The notes below the pieces were generated by a model, which was given only the letters and a program-made list of their open reading frames with translations, searched no databases and was not told where the DNA came from. From positions 1 to 64,000 of the forward strand of contig DATIZX010000074.1 of the NCBI GenBank assembly GCA_035516795.1: DNA of 64,000 bases, read 5' to 3'. Within the stretch, counting starts at the first letter, position 1; each line of letters begins with the position of its first letter. Both the position numbers and the translations under genes were made by a program. The DNA is from DATJBF01 sp035516795 (GTDB taxonomy: Bacteria > Verrucomicrobiota > Verrucomicrobiia > Palsa-1439). This document shows, piece by piece, positions 51,673-60,553 of the stretch.

Positions 51673-52506
51673 TCAAGGGAAAGACGTAACTCTGAGTCGA
51701 ATAAACCGGTTGGTAGCACTGGTAACCGGGAAGCCAATGTCGCTGACCCTGATTTTCTGCGCTGTAGTATTCGCGTCAGTGACAATCTCGGCGACGCCGT
51801 TTGTGCTCCACGGACCACCCGGATCGGCGGCGACTTCGGGCGTGTAGGTCAAATCCGTTGCGCCAAGAACCTTGGTATATGTCAACGTCAGACAATCGCA
51901 GTTGGGGTCTATCTGCGGAGTCAGCAGACCCGTTTCATCTGGGCTATTCGGGTTCAGGCTGAATGCATATTCGAGCAGATTCACGAGGCCGTCGCTGTCC
52001 GGATCGGCCAATGGGCCGCTGATCGCAGGGTTGTTGGTGTTTGCGCCGAATTGCTGGAACTGCCAGAGATCGAATGGCGTATCGAACACGGACACCTGGA
52101 TGGTTTGCATGCCCAGATTGGCCGCCGCGAAAATGTCCGCGCCTCCGAAAATCGTGACCGAGCCCGAGTAATCACCAGGCAGCGTCGTGGCGTCGATCGT
52201 AATGATACACACGACATCGCTGTACGTTTCACCCGGCGAAAGAATCCCGGGCACGTTGGCAAAGAATGCATTTGAATCGCCCGCAAGATAATTCGTGGCG
52301 ACGCCATCGAAGCTGAACTGGATATCGTTCAGGTACAAATCGTCGGTCAGACTGGTGTTGCTCAACGTGCCTGAGAAGACCACGAGGTTGCTGCGCGCGC
52401 CGAGCTGCGTTGCGGGCGTGAAAGCAAAGCTCAAGCCGGCCCGGGTCGATGGTGTGAGGGACAACAGGCTGGCGGCAAGCAGGAGGTTGAGAGTTTCTTG
52501 TCGCAC
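51673..52506 (-). CDS. Exported beta-sandwich protein with calcium-binding repeat
   Basis: This 277-residue protein has a signal peptide (residues 1-23). Residues about 25-140 are beta-rich. A DPDSDGLVNLLEYAFSLNPN segment (about 168-187) is the DxDxDG calcium loop that precedes many verrucomicrobial C-terminal domains. The C-terminal part (LTYTKVLGATDLTYTPEVAAD... NRFIRLRVTSFP) is the same type of tail as in the nuclease next door, though not identical. The function is unknown; perhaps a cell-surface structural protein. Confidence 0.75.
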   Translation of the reverse strand: MRQETLNLLLAASLLSLTPSTRAGLSFAFTPATQLGARSNLVVFSGTLSNTSLTDDLYLNDIQFSFDGVATNYLAGDSNAFFANVPGILSPGETYSDVVCIITIDATTLPGDYSGSVTIFGGADIFAAANLGMQTIQVSVFDTPFDLWQFQQFGANTNNPAISGPLADPDSDGLVNLLEYAFSLNPNSPDETGLLTPQIDPNCDCLTLTYTKVLGATDLTYTPEVAADPGGPWSTNGVAEIVTDANTTAQKIRVSDIGFPVTSATNRFIRLRVTSFP

Positions 52507-52518
52507 GATCCGTTCCCC

Positions 52519-54087
52519 TCACCGACCGACGGCGTACAGCGTGGCGTTATTGATGGCGAACACGATTCCATTCACACCGATAATCGTTGGCGTGTAGGCC
52601 TCGCCGAGACCCGTCGTCAACGTGGTGGTTTGAATGAGCGTGTTGGAGGTCAAATCCCAGCGATACAATTTGCCATCCTCGTTGTTGGCCAACACGGATC
52701 TGGTAAACGGATCGATGGCGGCGGTATTGATGCACCACTCGCGAACAGCGTTCGGGAGACTATTCGTGAATTCGGAATCCGGCGTTGGCCCGGCAATGGT
52801 GAGGATTTCTTTCATAACCGTCGCGCCGGAAATCGGGTCGGTCATGCTGTCATGCGGATCGAGAATGGCGATCTTGTTGACGCCGTCACCGCCAGCCTCC
52901 GCGTAATTGTTATACTTGGTCATAAGCAGATACGATGAAGCCCCGTGGTAGGACGGAACCATCGAAGCGGGTACGACCGACGCTGTATCGTCCCAGCCAA
53001 ACGCGCCGGGGGTTTTGGTTTGCGTGAGCCCGCCATCGAAATGCAGCAGCCAACCGCGGTAATGGTTCGCTCCGAGCGGATTCTCCAGGACACCAAAGTA
53101 CACATCGCCATCGGAGCCAATGGTCGGTGACGCGGTCCCATCGTCGTACAAACTCGCGTTGTTGGCGGGTGTCCTGGCGTCTTTGAGCCGGACTCTGGCA
53201 ATCGGCTCGAGCGTCCGGCTATCCAACGCCACCAGATAACCCGAGCCGTAACTGCCGGTGCTGACGGCGACGTAGAGCGTTTTGTGATCGTTGCTCAACC
53301 CGGGAGCGCAATTAAGAACCACCTTGGTGATCGCGCTGTCGGCAGCCGCGGCGCTGGCGGAAATCCAGGTACCAGTTCCCGAGCAATCGATACGAGCGAC
53401 ACCGCTTGTAAGCGCAAGAGGCGTGGAACCGGTGACTTGAAACCCGAAATAGATATTGCCGTACCGGTCAGAGGTGAGCGGCGTGTTGATGAACACATTC
53501 GTCAGATACACGTTGGTATCAGCCAGGTAATTGGCGAGTCCGTAGAACGCAATCTGCCCGACGCTGGGCGCCGCGTTCGTGTCGGGACCATCACAATAGT
53601 AAACCGTCCCACCGCCGCCGGGGAAATAGAGGCGGTTTTTCGGCGTCAACGTGGGTGAGAAACTGGGCGTCCAATTATGCGGTGGCAGCCGATAATCGGT
53701 GGACTGCATCCAGTTGAGAGTGCCGTTGGTTGCGCCGCGCGCTTCGACACGGAATCCATCGGTAGCGCCGACCTTTACCGGCACGATGACGGTGTTGGAG
53801 CGGGTGATCAACGGCGATCCGTAGTGAATGAGCAACTCATCGCCGCTGTACTGGGGATCTAAATCCACCGGCGTTTGCCAGAGGATTTGGTTCAGTGGCT
53901 GGGATGGCGTCGGCGAAAGAGCGCTGTGCTGCGAGTCATGTCCGTATCCCACCCAGGGAATTCGAAGGCTTTGTGCCGACGCGTCCAAGGAAAGCAGTGC
54001 GACAAAGCCAGTGACCGCCACCTTGGTGACAATGATCCACGCATGGCGCTTGAGAAACCACAGCGATTTGTGCCCTTCGAGCAACAC
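52519..54087 (-). CDS. Exported PQQ-like beta-propeller protein
   Basis: This 522-residue protein starts with a lysine-bearing leader and hydrophobic stretch (WIIVTKVAVTGFVALLSLDASAQS). The mature part contains repeated propeller blades with SPTIGSDGDVYFGVLE, TLYVAVSTGSYGSGYLVALDS and AYTPTIIGVNGIVFAINN. These bind no cofactor that can be proven here. GTG 54087 is preferred over the TTG 15 bases upstream because AGGCGAGGA sits immediately before it. It is followed, on the same strand, by two further exported proteins, so the three may be one cell-surface unit. Confidence 0.75.
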   Translation of the reverse strand: MLLEGHKSLWFLKRHAWIIVTKVAVTGFVALLSLDASAQSLRIPWVGYGHDSQHSALSPTPSQPLNQILWQTPVDLDPQYSGDELLIHYGSPLITRSNTVIVPVKVGATDGFRVEARGATNGTLNWMQSTDYRLPPHNWTPSFSPTLTPKNRLYFPGGGGTVYYCDGPDTNAAPSVGQIAFYGLANYLADTNVYLTNVFINTPLTSDRYGNIYFGFQVTGSTPLALTSGVARIDCSGTGTWISASAAAADSAITKVVLNCAPGLSNDHKTLYVAVSTGSYGSGYLVALDSRTLEPIARVRLKDARTPANNASLYDDGTASPTIGSDGDVYFGVLENPLGANHYRGWLLHFDGGLTQTKTPGAFGWDDTASVVPASMVPSYHGASSYLLMTKYNNYAEAGGDGVNKIAILDPHDSMTDPISGATVMKEILTIAGPTPDSEFTNSLPNAVREWCINTAAIDPFTRSVLANNEDGKLYRWDLTSNTLIQTTTLTTGLGEAYTPTIIGVNGIVFAINNATLYAVGR

Positions 54088-54199
54088 GATTCCTCGCCTC
54101 AATTGTTATTAGCTGGCGTTGAAACTGCGATCCGCGGAAAGTGTAGCAGTTTCGTCCGAGAAATCCAGTCGGCAATCCAGATCTCAGGGCGAGCAAGAG

Positions 54200-54257
54200 T
54201 GTAGCCGCAGGCTTTAGCCTGCGCGGGGGAAGCGCACCCGTAAAGGGTGCGGCTACA
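54200..54257. repeat. TGTAG...CTACA palindromic element
   Basis: tgtagccgcaggctttagcctgcg then cacccgtaaagggtgcggctaca. It is followed by aaatcggttttgttag, as in the copy at 33430-33488. Confidence 0.85.
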
Positions 54258-54343
54258 GGGAAATCGGTTTTGTTAGTCGGAATTAGGTCACGCCAGAAAA
54301 GTTTGCCCCGCTACTCGGATTAGTTCATGGTGTTAGATGCGGT

Positions 54344-56182
54344 ATGTCACGGGCGCATTCAACAGATAGTCGCGATTTAAGGGTTCTTGGTTTCCGTCCT
54401 TTCTGTGCGCTGCTGTGTGGTCTGGCCGCCTGCTCGCTTCTCGCCATTCCGCTTCGGGCGGAAGACCAACTCACGCCCGACCAAAAGATCATTCACGTCT
54501 TGGATCGGCTCGGCTTTGGGCCGCGTCCCGGTGACGTGGAACGCGTGAAACAGATGGGCTTGGGAAACTATCTGCAGCAGCAGTTGCATCCCGAACGGAT
54601 TGACGATTCCGCCGTAGAAGAGAAGCTGGGTGCATTTCCTGCCTTATCGATGACCTCGACGGCTTTGATGGAAGCGCTCCACGAAGATCAGCGGCTCGCC
54701 GCTGAGCGCAAAAAGGCGAAAGCCGAGGCCGAGAAGCAAAGTGAAATAAAGGGCGGCTCTCAATCGGGGGATGCCGAGATGCGCGCCGAGAATCTGCGGA
54801 AGTTCATGGACGACAAGCCCGGCGAGCATTTGTCGCGAATCGCCGTGGCCCAATTGCAGGACGCCAAGATCATTCGTGCTGTGGAATCCAACCGCCAGCT
54901 TTACGAGGTCTTGGTTGATTTCTGGAGCAATCATTTCAACATCGACGTTCGCAAAGGTTCCTGTCGGGTCTTGAAGGTCATCGATGACCGTGAAGCCATT
55001 CGCCCGCACGTTTTCGGTAAGTTCCGCGACTTGCTCGAGGCCTCGGCGAAAAGCCCGGCGATGCTGTTCTATCTCGATAACGCGCAAAACTCTGCGGCGC
55101 GCGAGCTGACGCCGCGCGAAGAACTCATCCGGGCGCGCCTGCGCGCGCGAGTCCCGGGTGCCCTACCGGATCCAATCGACACCGGCAAACCTCGCGTGGT
55201 CGGCGCGATCAACGAGAACTATGCGCGAGAGATTATGGAATTGCACACGCTCGGCGTGGACGGCGGGTACTCCCAGAAAGACGTGCAGGAAGTTGCGCGC
55301 TGTTTCACCGGTTGGGGCATCAATTTACGAACGGGTGCATTCGAGTTCCACCCGCGCCGCCACGATGAGGGCCAGAAAATTGTGCTTGGCCACATGATTC
55401 CCGCTGGCGGCGGGGCAAACGACGTGGAGACGGTACTCGATATTCTGGCGCGCAGTCCTTCCACGGCGAAATTCATTTCAGGCGAGCTCTGCCAGCGCCT
55501 CGTGGCGGATGATCCTCCGGCGGCGCTGGTGGATCGCGTCGCGGGCGTCTTCCGCGCGACCGACGGCGACTTGCGGAAGGTCGTCGAGGCAATCATCTAT
55601 AGCCCGGAGTTTTATTCGCCCGCGGCGTATCGCGCGAAAATCAAATCCCCGTTTGAATTCGCGGTGTCGGCAGTGCGGGCAGCCGGCGGAACGATGATGC
55701 CCGAGGACAACGTGAGACCCCCGCTAACGATGCGACTGGCGATGGAAACGGGCGCGACGTTCGGCCGGGGTATGGATCGTCTGGCCAATGCCCGGCGCAA
55801 GACGCTCGACCTCTCCATTATTCAGCTTGGTCAACCGTTGTTCGCCTATCAGGCGCCGACCGGCTATCCCGAGGACTCGCGCAAATGGGTCAATGCCGGC
55901 GCGCTCATTGCCCGCATGAACTTCTCGCTCACCCTTGCCGAACAGAATTTGGTCGATGTCAGTCTGCCGATCGACAACCTGGTGCGGGGCGTGGACATTG
56001 ACAAACCTGAGCTGGTCCTCAATCGGCTTAACGACGTGTTGTTGCAGGGCCGGATGAGCGAGTCCACCCGCGCCACGCTGGAGAAACAGGCTTTGGGCCC
56101 GCGTGGCGGCGTCGCCACCACCGTCAACGTGCCGCAACTCGTGGCACTGATGCTCGGTTCACCTGAATTCCAAAGACACTGA
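54344..56182 (+). CDS. DUF1800-family exported protein
   Basis: This 612-residue protein has a signal-type leader (about 17-38). DUF1800 motifs are HVLDRLGFGPRPGDVERV, the FWSNHFNIDV block, NENYAREIMELHTLGVDGGYSQKDVQEVARCFTGW and SPFEFAVSAVRAAGG. A charged coiled segment (about 110-145) is inserted. The family is widespread with DUF1501 partners in Planctomycetes, Verrucomicrobiota and Proteobacteria; its biochemical role is not settled. It overlaps the next gene by one base (TGATG). Confidence 0.87.
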   Translation: MSRAHSTDSRDLRVLGFRPFCALLCGLAACSLLAIPLRAEDQLTPDQKIIHVLDRLGFGPRPGDVERVKQMGLGNYLQQQLHPERIDDSAVEEKLGAFPALSMTSTALMEALHEDQRLAAERKKAKAEAEKQSEIKGGSQSGDAEMRAENLRKFMDDKPGEHLSRIAVAQLQDAKIIRAVESNRQLYEVLVDFWSNHFNIDVRKGSCRVLKVIDDREAIRPHVFGKFRDLLEASAKSPAMLFYLDNAQNSAARELTPREELIRARLRARVPGALPDPIDTGKPRVVGAINENYAREIMELHTLGVDGGYSQKDVQEVARCFTGWGINLRTGAFEFHPRRHDEGQKIVLGHMIPAGGGANDVETVLDILARSPSTAKFISGELCQRLVADDPPAALVDRVAGVFRATDGDLRKVVEAIIYSPEFYSPAAYRAKIKSPFEFAVSAVRAAGGTMMPEDNVRPPLTMRLAMETGATFGRGMDRLANARRKTLDLSIIQLGQPLFAYQAPTGYPEDSRKWVNAGALIARMNFSLTLAEQNLVDVSLPIDNLVRGVDIDKPELVLNRLNDVLLQGRMSESTRATLEKQALGPRGGVATTVNVPQLVALMLGSPEFQRH

Positions 56183-56202
56183 TGAATCCAAGGAGCGCTT
56201 CT

Positions 56203-57504
56203 ATGCAATTATCTCGTCGAACTTTCCTCAAACGCGGCGCGTTGGCGCTGGTGTCCATTGGCTCGGTGCCCATGTGGGGGCCGAGTTTCCTGCAGCAACT
56301 GGTGTTCGCCGCCGAGCCGACCCGGGCGGGTGGACGGAAGGTTCTCATCTGTCTATTCCAACGCGGCGCGGTCGACGGACTTTCGATGGTCATCCCTTAC
56401 GGCGACAAGCATTACTACGAAGCGCGTTCGGACATCGCGATCGCGCCGCCGACGCAGAAAGCTGGCGCGGAAGGCGTGCTTGACCTCGACGGGTTCTTCG
56501 GATTTCACCCAAACATGGCGGCACTGTTGCCGATATACAAAAGCGGGCATCTGGCGTTGATCCAGGCGTGTGGCTCGCCCAGTTCGACGCGCTCCCACTT
56601 CGATGCACAGGATTTCATGGAGTGCGGCGTCGTCAGCGACAAATCAATCCGCACGGGGTGGTTGAATCGTACGTTGCTCGCCTGCCCCGAAGATCGTGCC
56701 AAGATTACGTCGTTTCGCGCCGTGGCGCTGACGGCGATGTTGCCGCGCAGTTTGCAGGGCGAATACGAGGCCCTGGCGATCCCGGACCTGAAATCGTTCG
56801 GCGTGCGCGGGGCACAGGGACTTGGCCACGGCGTATCGAATGTCGGCACGGCAGACGGTTTCGAGGGGATGTACGAGGGCGCGGTGGACAGCGTGATGCA
56901 CGGAACCGGCAAGGAAGCGTTCGACGCCATCGCTGCCTTGCAGTCGGCCGACCCCACGAAGTATTTGCCCCAGAATGGCGCGCAATATCCGAACAGTGCA
57001 TTCGGTCGCGCCCTGATGCAGATCGCCCAGATGATCAAAGCCGATCTCGGCGTCGAAGTCGCTTTTGCCGAAATTGGCGGGTGGGATACGCATGTCAATC
57101 AAGGTGGGGCAGCGGGTCAGTTGGCCAATCGGTTTACCGAATTTTCGAAGAGCCTGGCGGCGCTATATCAGGACCTTGGCGATCGCCTGGCGGATGTCGT
57201 CATTCTCACCATGAGCGAATTCGGTCGCACGGTCCGCCAGAACGGCAATCGCGGAACTGACCACGGTCATGCCAACTGTTTCATGGTCATGGGCGGCCCG
57301 GTGCGCGGCGGCAAGGTGTATGGTCGATGGCCCGGTCTCGCGCAAGAGCAGCTTTACCAAGGTCGCGACCTGGCGTTGACGACCGACTACCGTGACGTGT
57401 TTACCGAGATCGCGCAAAAACATCTTGGCGCGCGCGAGCTTCCCAAGATTTTCCCAGAATTTGCGCTCGATCCCAATCGCTATCACGGCCTCATTCGTAC
57501 CTAA
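56203..57504 (+). CDS. DUF1501-family Tat-exported protein
   Basis: This 433-residue protein has a twin-arginine signal (SRRTFLKRGALALV). DUF1501 is a sulfatase-like fold: ICLFQRGAVDGLSMVIPYGD, IQACGSPSSTRSHFDAQDFMECG, EIGGWDTHVNQ, TMSEFGRTVRQNGNRGTDHGHANCFMVMGG. ATG 56203 is supported by an AAGGAG site 7 bases upstream; ATG 56182, which overlaps the DUF1800 stop, would add seven residues. The two proteins are almost certainly co-exported partners. Confidence 0.88.
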   Translation: MQLSRRTFLKRGALALVSIGSVPMWGPSFLQQLVFAAEPTRAGGRKVLICLFQRGAVDGLSMVIPYGDKHYYEARSDIAIAPPTQKAGAEGVLDLDGFFGFHPNMAALLPIYKSGHLALIQACGSPSSTRSHFDAQDFMECGVVSDKSIRTGWLNRTLLACPEDRAKITSFRAVALTAMLPRSLQGEYEALAIPDLKSFGVRGAQGLGHGVSNVGTADGFEGMYEGAVDSVMHGTGKEAFDAIAALQSADPTKYLPQNGAQYPNSAFGRALMQIAQMIKADLGVEVAFAEIGGWDTHVNQGGAAGQLANRFTEFSKSLAALYQDLGDRLADVVILTMSEFGRTVRQNGNRGTDHGHANCFMVMGGPVRGGKVYGRWPGLAQEQLYQGRDLALTTDYRDVFTEIAQKHLGARELPKIFPEFALDPNRYHGLIRT

Positions 57505-57526
57505 CGTCACAATCGGTCCCTTGGAG

Positions 57527-57575
57527 CGGAACGTGTGAACGTTCCGTTTGCCCGACGGAACCGTTACCGGTTCCG
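57527..57575 (+). terminator. Twin hairpins after the DUF1501 gene
   Basis: CGGAACGT-GTGA-ACGTTCCG (57527-57546) is followed after nine bases by CGGAACCG-TTAC-CGGTTCCG (57556-57575). Both have 8-bp perfect stems and 4-nt loops. Only short T runs follow, so a terminator role is tentative. Confidence 0.5.
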
Positions 57576-57892
57576 CCCCGTTGCCGTTCTGTAGCGGCGG
57601 TCTATGACCGTCGACTCAGAGCTTCGCTTGCGGGTATTGACATTCTGTAGCCGCAGGCTTCAGCCTGCGGGGATGAAAGGGGGTTTAGGATTTGTTGTAG
57701 CCGCAGGGTTGCCGCGAAAACTACATGCGGCGTTTCGTGCAGCACTCAGCTTAACCTGCGGGGCGCACGGGCCCATCCCGCGCAGCCATAAAGGCTGCGG
57801 CTACGTACGGCTTCTCCCAGTCTATTGTAGCCACGGCGCTCCCTGCCCCGAACGCTTTCGGGGTGAATCGCCGCGCATCGCCGTTTTGAATT

Positions 57893-57921
57893 TGTCATGT
57901 TGAGCTTGTCGAAACATCTCT
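57893..57921 (+). repeat. TGTCATGTTGAGCTTGTCGAA element
   Basis: It is identical over about 28 bases to the reverse complement at 60074-60102. A variant, tgtcatcctgagctagtcgaa, lies at 23544-23566 at the hsdM break point. Confidence 0.8.
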
Positions 57922-58191
57922 GCCGTTGCCGTTGTTGTACTCGACGCTGCCGCATGTCCCGGCGGCGAAGTGTCGTTGGGATTGTAGGGCGGGACCATAT
58001 AGCTACCGGGCCTTGCCGGGTCGCGCTTCGGAGGATACTGAGCCAGCATCCATTTGTACAGGCGACCTATATCTTTCTCAGACAGCGTTGTCTACAGAGA
58101 CCTTTCCTTCGACTTTGCTCAGGGCGAGCTAACGACTGGATTTTGGCAACTTTTCCGGTATGTTCCCGCTCAACCCCACAGGAGATCGCGT

Positions 58192-59037
58192 ATGAATAGC
58201 ACAAGAGTCATCGGTCTTGGATTGATCGCGTTGGTGATCGCCGCGCCGGCCTGGGCCGCGACCAAAGGGCCGGTCCCCCTCAAGTCACCCAAGAACTTCC
58301 CAATCGTCATCAGCCGATCGGGCAGCTACCAGCTCATCGGCAATCTCGCCGTCCCGACCGCCGCCCCCGCCATCCAGATCGAAGCCAGCAATGTGACGCT
58401 GGATCTGAACGGGTTCACCGTGCAGGGCAACGACGCCACGTCGCTGAACGGCATCATCGCCACTAATACCGATCTGCGGAACGTCACCATCGAGAATGGC
58501 GTAGTGCACGGGTTCGCTATTAACGGCGTGAATCTGGCCGGCAGTGGTCACGTCGTATTGGATGTGAGAGCCGAGGGCAACGGTGTCAATGGCGTTCACG
58601 TGTCTGTCGGCTCCCTCGTCGAGCGCTGCACGGCCACCGGCAACGGCGCTGCCGGAATCGCTGCCGACACAGCCTGTGCCATCCAGAACAATGTGTGCAC
58701 GGGCAACGGCACCTACGGCATCAATGCCGGGCAGTTGTGCACCGTGCTGCACAACACTTGCAACCAGAATGGTCAGAATGGCATCCGCACCGACCAAGGT
58801 TCCACCGTGAGCCAGAATAATTGCTCGGGCAACTCCAACCCCGGCATCCAGTGTATCGGCAGCAACAACTCCATTGTCGGGAACACCTGCGTGCTGAACA
58901 ACACCGCCGGCATCGATCTCGGCAGTGCCAACGGCAACTACGCCGCAGAAAATAAACTTAGCGGCAATTCTACGCCCATCATTAACGCAGGCGGTGACAC
59001 GCTCGGCACCGGCGATCTCGCCAATGTGACGTTCTAG
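58192..59037 (+). CDS. Exported right-handed parallel beta-helix protein
   Basis: This 281-residue protein has a signal peptide (to AAPAWA). The rest is a run of about 22-residue beta-helix turns rich in N, G and V (e.g. NGVNLAGSGHVVLDVRAEGNG, SNNSIVGNTCVLNNTAG), as in pectate-lyase-like and NosD-like folds. Cysteines recur at fixed spacing in the turns. It may bind or degrade polysaccharide, but no active-site residues can be assigned. The AGGAG site is well placed before ATG 58192. Confidence 0.8.
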   Translation: MNSTRVIGLGLIALVIAAPAWAATKGPVPLKSPKNFPIVISRSGSYQLIGNLAVPTAAPAIQIEASNVTLDLNGFTVQGNDATSLNGIIATNTDLRNVTIENGVVHGFAINGVNLAGSGHVVLDVRAEGNGVNGVHVSVGSLVERCTATGNGAAGIAADTACAIQNNVCTGNGTYGINAGQLCTVLHNTCNQNGQNGIRTDQGSTVSQNNCSGNSNPGIQCIGSNNSIVGNTCVLNNTAGIDLGSANGNYAAENKLSGNSTPIINAGGDTLGTGDLANVTF

Positions 59038-59138
59038 CCGGTAATAACTAGGTCAACTGTAACCAGGATCAACACTCGTCAGCGGGGCCAACTCTCGATC
59101 TCAGGACGGATTTGAGCCGGGAATTTAAAGGTCGGAAT

Positions 59139-59465
59139 TTACAAACAGGAAGTGTGGACCGAATGCTGTTTCGGTTTTTCGTGGGCAGATGATTTACGAT
59201 AACAGCGCAAATTGAGGAAAAGCAAGGAGGCTACGACGCCCGACACGAACGCGGTTATGGCCGCGACTGCTCCGGGCCCGCTGCCTAAGATACGAAGTTC
59301 ATACGCGTTTCCTTGGTGTACCGTCACTCTGTATACCGGCAACACGAACATCAGAGAGACCGACGCCAAGCAAATTCCGGTCGTCAAAATGAATCCCAAC
59401 TCCAACCCATTTCGTTTCCATTTGGATTTCGCGCCCGAATCCTGTTGGATAAGTCTCGTTTTCAT
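59139..59465 (-). CDS. Hypothetical small membrane protein
   Basis: This 108-residue basic protein has two predicted membrane helices (about 22-42 and 65-86) and a hydrophilic C-terminus. The ribosome site AAGAGA is close to the ATG. No family is recognised, and the reading is supported only by length and hydrophobic pattern. Confidence 0.45.
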   Translation of the reverse strand: MKTRLIQQDSGAKSKWKRNGLELGFILTTGICLASVSLMFVLPVYRVTVHQGNAYELRILGSGPGAVAAITAFVSGVVASLLFLNLRCYRKSSAHEKPKQHSVHTSCL

Positions 59466-59528
59466 TCTCTTGAATTCATTCTACCACGGTTAAAGGCATT
59501 CGTTCAAAAAGCTTGTAGTGTCCGATTT

Positions 59529-59590
59529 TGGAGGGCCACGCTCTGTCGTGGCCGCGTTTTCGGAACGGACGCAACGGAGTGCGTCCCTCC
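59529..59590 (+). repeat. REP-like palindrome upstream of the RAYT remnant
   Basis: tggagggccacgctctgtcg then cggacgcaacggagtgcgtccctcc, with hairpins ggccacgctctgtcgtggcc and acgcaacggagtgcgt. The inverted copy is at 33563-33625. Confidence 0.85.
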
Positions 59591-59609
59591 GGTCGGCAAT
59601 CTGGCGGGC

Positions 59610-59828
59610 GTGGCGCGACCTGTCAGGATCGAAGTAGCCGGCGGCTGGTATCATGTCACGGCACGGGGCAACGAGCGGCGGGCGGTGTTTCGCGAGGATC
59701 GGGATCGGCAGCGTTTTCTGGAGTTTTTGGCGGAGGCGGTGGAACGGTTCGGATTGCGTTGCCAGGCCTACGTGTTGATGGACAATCATTATCACCTCTT
59801 GGCAAAACCTTATTTTGGACAAGCCTGA
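59610..59828 (+). pseudogene. Truncated REP-associated tyrosine transposase (RAYT)
   Basis: The 72-residue frame carries the start of the Y1-type transposase: ARPVRIEVAGGWYHVTARGNERRAVFREDRDRQRFLEFL, then AYVLMDNHYHLL with the HUH motif. The normal enzyme continues for about 150 residues with the catalytic tyrosine; here it ends at TGA 59826 after KPYFGQA. It is probably inactive. RAYT proteins mobilise REP palindromes, and a REP-like palindrome lies directly upstream. Confidence 0.8.
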
Positions 59829-60199
59829 TGTAATTAGTCCGCGGGGTCAAATCTCGTTTTTCTGTAATTCACACTCGGGAGCAACGCCCGACTCTCGAGA
59901 GCAATCGGCTTGGTTCGCGGCCCGCTGATGTGGGCGGCAGAAGTCGGAAGCCAGAATCTCTGCGTCCTCCGCCGGGTTCTGATTTCCTGCGAGGTTATAG
60001 ATAGCGCTACTATCTATAATTCCGGAATCGAGGGGTTTGACGGTTGGTGGTGAACGACACGAAATCTCACGGACAGAGATGTTTCGACAAGCTCAACATG
60101 ACGAATAAAGTGGCGGCGCGAAGCCGCGAAACGATTAGAATGGATTCGAGAGCGAATCCGCTCCGAGTCCATGACTTGGCTTTGTAGGAGCCAGTGTAG
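59829..60199. other. Gene-free stretch between RAYT remnant and rsfS
   Basis: It contains the perfect 10-bp inverted repeat TTATAGATAG/CTATCTATAA around cgcta (59995-60019), and the reverse-complement copy of the tgtcatgttgagc element (60074-60102). No gene is supported. Confidence 0.7.
59995..60019. repeat. TAGCGCTA-centred palindrome
   Basis: TTATAGATAG-cgcta-CTATCTATAA is a perfect 10-bp stem. Relatives with the same outer TTATA and the core TAGCGCTA or TAGCACTA are inside the long repeats at 31255-31276 and 31575-31596. Confidence 0.8.
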
Positions 60200-60553
60200 T
60201 TATTTCACCCGCTTGGCGTCGCCCCAGAGTTGTTCGAGGGCGTAACGCTGGCGCAGTTCAGGATGGAAGATGTGGACCAGCAGATCGCTGTAATCCATCA
60301 CGATCCAGCGGCTGGGCGGGAAACCGTCGCGGTGCCGCGGACGAAAGCCCTCTTCGCGAAGGCGGTGTTCAATTTCGCCGGCAATGGCTTTCAAATGTGG
60401 CTCGGACGTGCCGCTGCAAATGAAGAAATACTCGGCAACGTTGGAGATGCCGCGCACGTCGAGAATGAGAACGTCCTCGGCCTTCTTGTCGAGGGCGATC
60501 TTGCGGCAGAGTTTTGCCAGTTTTTCCGGGGCGAGGCCGCTGTTACGCTTCAC
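60200..60553 (-). CDS. rsfS: Ribosomal silencing factor
   Basis: This 117-residue protein (RsfS/IojAP family) binds ribosomal protein L14 and blocks subunit joining when nutrients are low. The conserved core is DVLILDVRGISNVAEYFFICSGTSEPHLKAIAGEI then WIVMDYSDLLVHIFHPELRQRYALEQLWGDA. GTG 60553 overlaps the stop of nadD (GTGA). The nadD-rsfS pairing is common in bacteria. Confidence 0.93.
   Translation of the reverse strand: MKRNSGLAPEKLAKLCRKIALDKKAEDVLILDVRGISNVAEYFFICSGTSEPHLKAIAGEIEHRLREEGFRPRHRDGFPPSRWIVMDYSDLLVHIFHPELRQRYALEQLWGDAKRVK

Larger units (their letters stand above)
57505..58191. other. Gene-free stretch dense in repeats
   Basis: It contains two tandem hairpins after the DUF1501 gene (57527-57575), palindromic family pieces at 57590-57617, 57646-57672 and 57695-57804, a tgtcatgttgagcttgtcgaa element (57893-57921), and then about 270 bp with no recognised feature up to the beta-helix gene. 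Confidence 0.7.

Noticed and set aside
57604..57903. Open frame of about 99 codons in the repeat-rich gap
   Set aside because: It is built from palindromic elements and has no family match or ribosome site.
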